Below, piece by piece: positions 50,446 through 60,800 of a stretch of 64,000 nt of DNA; within the stretch, counting starts at the first letter, position 1, and each line of letters opens with the position of its first letter. Under the pieces are notes generated by a model, which was not told the origin of the DNA, did no database searches, and worked only from the letters and a program-made list of their open reading frames with translations. The DNA comes from Marisa cornuarietis (lineage: Eukaryota; Mollusca; Gastropoda; Architaenioglossa; Ampullariidae): positions 1,849,001-1,913,000 of the forward strand of contig SMMW01000568.1 of the NCBI GenBank assembly GCA_004794655.1. Direction: 5' to 3'. Made by a program: the position numbers and the translations under genes.

Positions 50446-51232
50446 GTGACCGCATTTCGTCACTACCGACAAGTTTCAAGGTCAAAATTGTTCTTATTTG
50501 GTAGAACGAAATGGAGAGGGGTAAATAAGGGAAGACATCCAAACCATGCATTATTACAGAAAACTACTGTCGAGTGATAAACTTATGAGCTGCAACAGAA
50601 CAATGTTAAATGCATTCTATAAAAAAGGACCAAATTCGTAGAGACAATTTTGCCTCATCCGAAGCAGCCTAAACGAATGTATGTTTGTCAAGAAATAAAA
50701 TCACCGAATCAGTTATAAATATATATATATATTAATATTTTTAATCGCTTTATTTTAACTATACAGTGATTGCCTAAAATCTAGTTGCGTCTAAAACCTG
50801 CACTGACGTTTACAATCAACGCACAATTTCAATTTGCATAATACACTTTTGCATAAATTCATACGCCACAGCATTTTACAAAACAGAAGAAAATGGTGAT
50901 CTGTAAATGTTGAAGACGGAAAAATTAAGTATATTACGGTATCTCACTTTGTGGTTCATGTGATGCTGTAGATAAAATATATGGCTTTAAAAAGCGTAAA
51001 ACTTATACGAAACTACTTTTCTTCTGGCTGTTATGTTGGTGTTAGGCGGCTGTATTCGAAAGTCATGTTTGGGCGGGAAACAAAAGGGACGCCATCTTGT
51101 TCTTCTTTTCTTCCGTGAAAGAATGTGGGAATTTCGTGGATACCGTTGCAACAGACCCCCTGATTGATGTTTGATTTCTGTGTTATATTAGTTTCTGAAC
51201 TTTGGAGTACATATCGCATTAATAGAGGCAAG
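50446..51232. promoter_or_regulatory. Bidirectional promoter of the BFR1-like gene (-) and RAD21 (+)
   Basis: The two genes are head to head with well under 1 kb between the BFR1-like start and the probable RAD21 first exon. At 51068-51080 TTTGGGCGGGAAA is a near-perfect E2F/DP site. At 51090-51099 CGCCATCTTG is a YY1-type site. No TATA box is obvious next to them. E2F control would fit a cohesin gene needed in S phase; this is inference from motif and context. Confidence 0.65.
51101..51232 (+). other. RAD21: Probable non-coding first exon of RAD21
   Basis: The RAD21 coding start lies in an exon that opens with an acceptor (TTTCTGTTTCAG, ending 54874), so an upstream leader exon must exist. 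The donor GGCAAG|GTGAGC at 51233 lies just downstream of the E2F and YY1 sites and is the best candidate. The exact 5' end is unknown. Confidence 0.45.
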
Positions 51233-54200
51233 GTGAGCATACGGTACACTATTTTTATTCAATTTCAGTAGTGACCTATTTTTCAAAAAGCAAAACGCCG
51301 GAACAGTCGCATACGAACTCGATTTTTTTCACCTTCCGTGTTAGTAGTGACAAATTATTGATCGCAGAATTTGATCCACGTAATCAATTTGAACAGCAGT
51401 ATTTCAAACTGTAAAATCGTTGTCTTTTAATGTTAGTGTTTGATAAATCATTGCAAAATCTTGCGTGCTGTTTACCCCAAAGCACCAATATCAAATGACA
51501 GGCACTAGTAGACAGATGCTTTGCTACTTGCCTATGCTACGAGTACGATCTAAGTAATCTATCAGTTACGATTAGCTGAATATGTATCCAGATTTATTGT
51601 ATTTACAATGACGTGTTTTCTTTTAATTACTCGTTACGTGGATCTGTACATTTTAATTTTACCTCACTAAACTACAGAATGTTGAACCATCATTGGTAAT
51701 ACTAATAGTATTATGAACATAAATTCGAGCCTTCTAATTCTAGGAACAACGCAGGGAATTTTATTACCTGTGGGAAATAATCGTTGTCATGGAGTTAGTT
51801 GTACCGAGCATTCACCACTGAGTAAAGGCTATCGCAATATTGAAAAAAAAAGCGTGCAAACATAAAATAAAACAAAATAGTACATTAGTACCATAACAGT
51901 AGATTGTCGTTGATGTCCAATTTTTAGCGAGCAGAGGCACCGCTATTTCGGAGTCACATCACGTCCTAACTGGTAAATGTTATATTCCGTTTTTTTTTTC
52001 ACGTGGCCGACATAGCATGTGAAAAATGTGGACAAAGTTATTGTATAATCTATTCATGTGTATTTCATATTTCAAACATTTTATCCTTAGTGATTTTATT
52101 GACTGCTACAGTGTGCTTATTGAGTAACAGAACGAACACACGTTGAAACTCACCTTATTCACCACATCCGCCTTCCCAGCCCCCTTCATTGTGTCAGACT
52201 CTATTAAGTAAAAAAAAATCCTCAAGCTTCTTCATTTGTAGAGAATATCAGTCTAGGATACTGCGGACATTGCTATTTTGGTTTATGTATGTGGCTTTTA
52301 TTTTGTCACTGTATTGTTGCACTGTACTTTACAAGGCACAATTGAAATATAACAAATATACATTGGTTCCCATCTGCCAGTTCTTGCATTCAGTACAAAC
52401 TGTCTGTGCTGTGTTTTAATTTCTTTGCTGGCTCCTGTCCTGACTATTTCTCTGAACTTCTCATCCCTTACTCTCCGTCCAGACAACTACGGTCTTCGTC
52501 TGACGACCGTATCCTAACTGTTCCTGTCACCAGAACAACAACATATGGTCACAGGACTTTTGGGTACTGTGCTGCAAAACAATGGAACTCTCTTCCTTTC
52601 CATATCCGCCACCTTCCTACAACTGAATCTTTCAAATCTGCACTGAAAACGCACCTCTTCCTTGAGCATTACTCCTAACACAGTCCACACAATGCTAGTC
52701 CTTCTTAACCCCCCCCCCTTCCCCCCCTACTTTACCCATCTTTCTCGCAGAATCACTATATTTCTCTGTTCCTGTTACTTGATGCCTTTTGTTTTCTGTT
52801 TCATCGTCAGTACTGTCGTTTTTTTTCGTCCCCTTTGTTTTGTATTTACTTAGTCCACGTCTCTTCCTCGTTTTAAGCGCTAAGAGCATGCTCTCTATGA
52901 GTGTGAATATGCGCTATAAAAATCTTCACTATTATTATTATTTCAGTTTCTGATACTTTTGAAAATAATTTTCACCTTTATTTGGGATCATGACTTTACA
53001 CATATAGTACCATCTGAAGGTTATGGTTTAAATGAGGATGAGCCACAGCTTTTAAACTTTTTCTGTCGTGATTTTGGAAGTCCCATCTAATGCATAAGTT
53101 CAGTATTATTATAAGATGATTAATATAGCAGCCCATAATACCAGTGAAGAGACACATTCCTGTGCTTAAATATTTAATAAAGTTAGAGTTTCAAATGGTG
53201 TAAGAGCTGGGACTTGGAGTAAAACTGCAGTTTAGTTTGTTGGTGCATATCAAATGAAACATGCAAACAACAGTTACATTGGGTATTTACGGTAGAAATG
53301 TAATAATGTGTGCGTGTGTGTACAGATTGCTGCCCAAAGAAGCAAAGAAGAAAATAAAATGTTGGGTACTCAGAATTATAGATACAGATGAAATAGCAGT
53401 TTTTATAGTCATAGATTTTATAAATGTGCACCAACAGTATGCATTTTTTAAAATAAATTAAACTCGGGTGATTTTCTTCCATTTTTAGTTAGGCAGTAAA
53501 ATTTTAAAATGCATTTACATTGCTTAAGCTTGTTAAGTTGAATAAATGCCATGGCCATGCAAGGTGAGTGTAGTTTTTTTTTTTTTTTTGGCTGTATTTA
53601 AAAGGAAATTATGGTACCAAAGCTTAAAGGACAAACTAAGTGCATGTTACAAAAGTGTTTGTCTAAGAGAAACTCCTGTAATGTTTTTTGATTTGATGGT
53701 TTCAAGCATTGCATTTTTATTTCATAGTTTCAACTGACTGCTGATGAGGAATTTTTACAATTAAAAACATAATCATAGTTTGAAACATGTTGATCAATGT
53801 AAAAACTTATTTCTTCCTCATTTAGCTGCGTGATACTCGCACCTGTTCCCGTGCACCTAATATTAATGTTGTGTTTGTGACTGTGTCACGATGTTACTTG
53901 TAGACCAGACAGTGTAGAAACCGTCGATGTTGCATATCTGGTGCTTGATCTACCAGCAGTCGTAGTTGGTTTTAACATCTTGTGCTTTTGTATAGTAAGA
54001 CTGCTGTATAAAGATTTCTTCATTTTACTGAAAGTCCAAGACTTGCTTGTACTGTATAATTGACTTGATAACAATCAATTTTGAAATGCTTTGAGCAAAT
54101 TCTTGAGTGCGGTCTGGGGACAAAGTTCGCACGGCACGTTTGAATAAAGCAGAGATCTGTATATACACATCTTCAAAAAAAGTTAATCCACTAGCTGCTT

Positions 54201-54874
54201 TTTGCTGCCATTATCTTTAGGATTTCCTTAATGAGTACAAACTAACTCCATCTGAGTGTCAAAGAGAACATTCAGCAACAGCGCGATGTGTACTGGTCAG
54301 TTTTCTTTTACCAAGGATTGCGCCTTTTCTCTTCGATTTCAGCTAGTACAGATGACGCTATTTTTAGAAATACTTCCGTTTTGTCACTTCCTGTTTTCTT
54401 GACAAATCCAGGTGTGCTTAAGAGAAAAATATTAATATAAAATCTCTCATGCCTCTGTCATGAAATACCACCAGAATATATTTTTGTGATACTTTGTGCT
54501 CTGTTTCCAGGGAATTTTTGCTCAGCGATCGGGTTGGGCTTTAAGTGAGAGTAAAGGTTACATTTGAAGTACATGTTGTCTGGACACACTGTATTTCACA
54601 CTAGACCTGCAAAAATACAAGTTTGAACAGGCAAGCAACATAGAAGGAGTTGAAAAAAATAGAACAGTCACAATGTGGAAATAGATACAAGAAGCGGTTG
54701 TTTTTGAGATGGGATGAAAATAATCAGATCACATCAATAGTATCATTTTTTCATGGATTCTGCAGGTGGCCATGCAGTGTTTGATCTTGGTTTCAAAATG
54801 AAAGTGTGCTGATAAACTTTGTATTTTGTAATATCTTGTTAGTAATATACAGTTGCATTTGTTTTCTGTTTCAG
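51233..54874 (+). other. Probable RAD21 first intron
   Basis: About 3.6 kb, containing the second LINE tail. No coding signal is seen. Open frames near 53.2-54.1 kb are short, on both strands, and without domains. Confidence 0.5.
52350..52942 (+). mobile_element. 3' end of a CR1/L2-like LINE, copy 2
   Basis: Same family and strand as 46711-47214 and very similar through the ORF2 end (stop at 52676-52678) and the tail GCGCTATAAAAATCTTCAC plus ATT repeats. It begins about 65 bp further upstream in the element (an HWFPS...CIQYKLSVLCF piece), so the two copies were truncated at different points, as expected for target-primed reverse transcription. Confidence 0.85.
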
Positions 54875-57800
54875 AAAGGCTGACAAAGCCTCTTGGCAAA
54901 ATGTTTTACGCACACTTTGTGCTTAGTAAAAGAGGGCCCCTGGCCCGGATATGGCTGGCTGCACATTGGGACAAGAAATTAACCAAGGCTCATGTCTTTG
55001 AGACCAACATAGACAGCAGTGTGGAAGCTATATTGAAGCCAAAGGTAAAGGGCCACTTTATGACTTAAGGTGTCTTGGTGTTAATGCAAAAATAACAGAG
55101 TGGGTTAAGGGTAAATTGTTGTTGAGAAACAGTTATGACTGATTCAAGTTTCATAATCTTTAACCCTTTTTTACGTATGTAGAGGCAGTCAAAATTTTTT
55201 CCTATATATTGAAAATGTGTGATAGAAAGTGTATGAAATACATAAAAAGCAACAACTAATAAGTAAGGTTCTGTTCTTAGTAGAAGTAGATATATGCTAC
55301 TTTAAAGGTGCAAAGTTTTGTTCTCCAGCATATAAAGTTCTGTTTCACAATTTTGCGAGTAATCATGACAATAACAGTAATAATAATAATGGGATTTTTT
55401 ATAGCCCATTTCCCCTAGATGGATGCGAGTTAATAGCTCTTTACAAGATACATTGAGCAGTATGTAATGATGTTGGGGCCAAAGAAAGAGAATGAGTGAT
55501 AGCCAAACCTTACATCAACTAAATGTTGTGCTTAATTCATTCAAACATGGCCCTATCCTCCTAAAAGAGTAGCAATGGAATAAACTAAACAAGATCAACA
55601 GCTCAGAAGGTGAAAAATGTCGAATTAACATATCATTGGAAGTATTTGTATTTTTTAAACAAAAATGAAAACCATTTTAAAAAATCTTGACAGTTAAGGG
55701 CATGACTAAAAATTTACAAGAAAAGAGAAGTGGTTAGAAAATGAAACTCTGGATCAGCATCTGTGCATATATTCACTCGATATAATTAGCATACATATTG
55801 CAATTTTTTCTAGGATTTTTTTCACTTTGACAATAAGCAAATAGGTGTCTAGGATAAAATTTTTTGTCTTCAGCACACAGATCAGTAAACATGACCCATA
55901 AATCAATACAATATACAACAGTGGAAAGGCAGATCTTTAGTTTTATGTAACTTGTTTGTAAAGAAACAGGTATGAGGTAACAAATGCAGTTCAAAAACCT
56001 ATTTCAAGCTCTTGTGTGTGTGTGACTGCTGAGACTACTGCCAATACTTCTGTGTGCATTTAACATACTGTTAAGTGCATCAGTGCATGTTAATCAGAAG
56101 TACTTAATATAGTCTTTTTTTTCTCATCCTATGAGTATGAGGCTTGAGATTTTGTTAGCTCAGCATGTCTTTGAGACAAACCTAGCATTTTTAATATTTA
56201 TTTGAATTATGTTAACGTCCATTCACTCTTTCCTTCTGTTCTTTTCTTTTCCCTGTTTACTTCCTACAGTTTTTTCTGGATGTGACACCTGTTTATATGG
56301 CAGACTTATTTTTTTCTGGCACTTTGATATTCCCCAGCTTTGTGTGTGTGCTTGCACATGCATGTTCATGAAGGTGCATTTGTTGCCTACACTAGAAAGC
56401 TGTGTGCTCTTGCACCTTCATAGGTGTTGTTTGTATGTTGTATATAAAACACTTTGAACCTGGTATTGGTGCTTTGGAAAGATACTCTGTGTGTATATAT
56501 ATATATATATATTATTGTTTTGGTGTGCTCATTGGTATTGACCTATGTTGCAGGTGAAAATGGCACTTCGCACTTCAGGTCATCTTATGCTTGGTGTTGT
56601 GAGAATCTACTCACGCAAAGCAAAATATTTGCTAGCAGATTGCAATGAGGCCTTTGTAAAAATAAAAATGGCTTTTCGGCCAGGTGTGGTTGATTTACCA
56701 GAAGAGAATCGAGAAGCTGCGGTTGCTGCCATCACTCTTCAGGAAAACTTTCATGATTTTGAGACTGCTCTTGCAGATCTAGAGTAAGTTTATATGTGTG
56801 GTGCAATTCCAGCAGTGGTGCGTTTTGTATTAGAAAACGATCTGGCTGCAGTCATAAGTGAATTAGAAAATAAAACTGTGGGAGTTTATTGTTTTTGTAG
56901 ATTATTTTATTTTCTGAGGCCAGTGTTTTATTCTGCATTTGGTAAATGACAGAAACCATAAATAAGTTAAACTTCCGGTCTAAGAGGGAATGTCAGGGGT
57001 TTTTGCTTTTTTTAAAAACTATTATTATTTGTGAATGGGAGTGAAACTGGCCTGCAAAAAAAGGATAAAATGGGAAAGCAAATTAAAAGAAAAAAAGTTA
57101 AACATCTCAAACATTTGGACTTTGAAGTGACTAAAATCCCAGTTGTGTTTTGGAAATGTTGGACAGGTGGGGAATAGTAAATTGCAAAACTATATTGTCA
57201 TACAATTTTTTTTTTTTTTTTTGCACACAAAAAACAGGGACATTGATGTTCAAGCTCAGTTTTCTGTCAACCAAAGTCGTCCTGAGGAGATTACAATGCG
57301 AGAAGACCTGGGCTCCATCCCTCTTATGGGAGATGATGGATTTGGTGAGTGTCTTCCTTGCTGGCTTCATGATGCAATTTTGCATTGCTTAAGTCAGACT
57401 AGTACCTGTTCATTGCAATGAAAGATGTGCGGTACTGTTATGTCTGATATGCATTGCTGCTGTCTTGTCGTTGTACACAGATAATCTGGAAGAAGAGGAC
57501 AGCTTAGGTGGTGAAGTCAACGATGAAGAGTTCACACTCATCATCCATGGGTTCAAAACTGACTTTAAAAGCCACCCATTAGATTTTGCCAAAATATTAG
57601 ACACTGTGGAAAGCACTCTTCAGTGCAGGTGCAGATGCCAGGGGCCATGGGTAAACATTGTTATTAACCATAACCCCACAGAATCTCAAGGCATTTGTAA
57701 CCAATCCCGGACTGTACATCCTTACTATAAAAACACAAAATGTGACAGTGCTGAGAATTATACAAGGTCCCCGTTTCCCTTTTATGATAAACTCGGTTTT

Positions 57801-60800
57801 CCATTAACAGATGTACAATTTAAAGCCAAAAGGACTTGTTTATGTTGTGCTTCAGTAAATGATAGAACGAGAAGCAAATGGCATTTTACAGCAGCAAATG
57901 GCAGCTCACAGAACTTAAATATCAATATTAACAAAATACCTCCAAGCTCTTTAGTACATACCTCAGGGATTTCATCTGTTACCAGCACTCCTAGTGGCAG
58001 CGTTTTGAGTGTTGGACAGTTACCTGCCTCACCATCCATTAACGAACATGAACTTTTCAGTCATCTCACTGTGCAAACTATAAAAGCTGGGTTAATGATC
58101 GTTTCTCCTGTGTCAAAAAGATGGAGCACAGACGACCCATTAAACAGTGCAGTGTTGTTAAGAAGAACTAGTGCTATGTCTGTGTCCAGCTCTGGTTATG
58201 GCAGTGATTTTCAGAGACTTAATTCAATCTCTTCAGACAAAGACTGCAGTTGTTTTTGGAACTGTGAAATGGATGTTCGTCCAACTTCCATCATTACACC
58301 AGGACATATAGATGGTATGGGTATTTGCCATTCCACAGATGCATTTAGCAGCCCTGATTCCTTTTTATCTCAGGATGTTTCTCTTGAAAGAAGTAGTAGC
58401 AGTATAAAGTCACAGACATATAAAGTTGTACGTAGATTATTCACAGCAAGATCGCCATCCACACTCTGTGTTACACAAGCTGAAAGTTATAAGTGGCAAC
58501 CAGAGACTGTTGAGCCGCACAAGGTCATTGTCAGCAGTCTGGACAGCAGTCTCGGCCTTGATAGTGATCCAGGTTACGACGACTTTGATGCTGAGTCAGG
58601 GATCTCTGAGGACATGGGTTCCAATGATGAGACAAGTGACCTTGACTTTTGTCCGCCGACTGGCAGTGGCACTGGCAACCCAAAGGGTAAGAAGTCAGCT
58701 AGATTGGGGTCAAAGTTTAGGTTTTATTCCACCCTCCTTTTTAAGACTTCGAACCAGTCCATCTCCAGGAAGATTCCAATTGGAGTCCGGCAGGCATAGA
58801 CGTGCACCAGTTATCTTTTGGTGGAAAAGGGTTAGAAGATTCTTTTCGCCTTCATTCTTGCAGACACAGCACACTTGTTAAGACTTTGACCCCAAGTTGA
58901 CTTCTACCCGCTGGTGTGCTAGTAAAACAATGATTTGTTGTTTGTGGATGTTTCATGTAATGGATTTGTAAAATTATTTGTGAAGCTACAAAAGAGCTAA
59001 TTTCCAGTGCCCACTATCCACCCCTGCCCTGTCTGTAATTATGCCTGACTCCAATTGGGATTTTTTTTTTTTAGTTGCCTTTAGGCTAGAATTATTTAAA
59101 ATATCAAAATAAAAGACTTAAAAAAATTGTATTATCTAAGGATGTTAATATGCTATATAAACATTTAGGGATGCAGGTATTCAGGTGTGCTCTGTCATAA
59201 TAAGTGTCAGGGCAGCCAAAATCCTTGTTTTGTGCTCCCACTCTTCTCTTTCATCATTTTTCTCCCTACCTCAGTCCTAAATAGCAAAAAAAGCTTAAAG
59301 TGGTTAAACTAATGGTTCAAGTAGTATTAAGGCCATAGGATGCAGTTTGCTGACTTGTTTTTTTGTGCTATGGAAGTGGGTCTTGTAACTTTAAAGTGCG
59401 AGCATTATTTATTTATTTATCATTTTTTTGAGGCCCTGATCTGGTGAAAGGCACCCCTCTACTTGCCCATCTACTGATGGAGGACAGACTTACATAGGGA
59501 CAAGCACTTTTTTGGAAACGGTCAAAATAAGACAAGTTTAATAAGTATGGTAGTACACGGAACTGTTATCAAGGGCAGCTTGGCATTTCAGAGAGGTGTG
59601 GCAGTCTCAAAAGAGCAAGTTTAAGTAAAACTTGCAATAGCTGTAGCAGGGAACTGCTCTACCAGATTTATGGAATCCCCATTCTGATGACATGCACAAT
59701 GCAGGGTGGTAACCATCTATTGCTGTGACACATAAACTAGTTATGTTTAATTATTTTCTCTTTTCAAAGTAGCCAGCAAGACATAAGACCATTTTCTTTT
59801 CTTTTTCATTATAAGTGAGTCACTAAAAGTTCATTGTTAAGTGTTTATGCATGACTTTATATTTTTAATGATTTCCTCTACCTTCCAACCTAATTTGTTG
59901 CTGTTAACTGGTATCTAAATATACACTACAACAGGAGATGTAGGGTTTGATGAACGAGAAATATTGCGAGACACCTCCCATCTGGAGGATCCTCTCTACA
60001 AGAATCCTGAAGTGACCAGTGCTGTTCATATGGATGATCGTGACAAAACCCTGACAAATGACTCACGCACTGAGAAGTCTATGGACATCAACCTTGAACC
60101 TCCTGTAGAAGGAGATGGCTATGAAGATGGTGTTGGTGGTTTTATTGGTAAGACTCTGCTGCAAGTATTTTCATCAGTTTTATGGTGTATTATTTGTAAA
60201 CTTTGAAGTGAGTTTATTTTTAATATACATAGTAAATATGAATGGCCTTCATACCTTATGCAAAGAATTGCTGGTGAAAATATCTTTTGCTCATTCTTTA
60301 TGTCATAAAGAGGATGTCAGGTGCATTTTTCTGTTTGATCTGACGCTTTTGGTTGCTGCTATGTTTACATATAACAAAAGCCTTTGGTTTTTTTTTTTTA
60401 ATTAGGTGGTGGGGCTGATGATGATGGTGATGACAGTGACGGAAATTTTGGAGATGTTGATCAAGATTTCTTTGGTAAGATTTTTTTTTTCCAGGCACAG
60501 ACTGTCAGTTTTTTGTATGCTTGTGTGTGGGTAATGTGCATATATACATGAACATGGAACAGTTCTTAATAGCATGGTGTGGTAAGATTTTACATTTTAA
60601 TACATCTTTGGTCTCCCAAAATATGATATGTCATACAGTCATGCTAATGCGTGGTTCTTGATGTTTGAAACAATTACAGGGCAAGATTTCATGGAGTCGG
60701 GAGGATTGTTTGAAGACACACCTATGCCAGAGGTACCAATATCCCATGATAACGGAGAGGAAGGTCCAGCAGTGGGAAAATCTGATGGTATGCTTAATTA

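Noticed and set aside
46711..52942. The two LINE tails as copies of a SINE with a fixed 5' end
   Set aside because: Copy 2 extends about 65 bp further into the LINE ORF, so the start points differ.
53740..53790. CTGATGAG followed by GAAAC, hammerhead-like
   Set aside because: The stems needed for a hammerhead ribozyme do not pair, and the box C / box D context for a snoRNA is also incomplete.
58426..58881. 151-codon + strand frame overlapping the large RAD21 exon
   Set aside because: It starts inside the longer frame, has no splice or homology support, and contradicts the phase-compatible frame.
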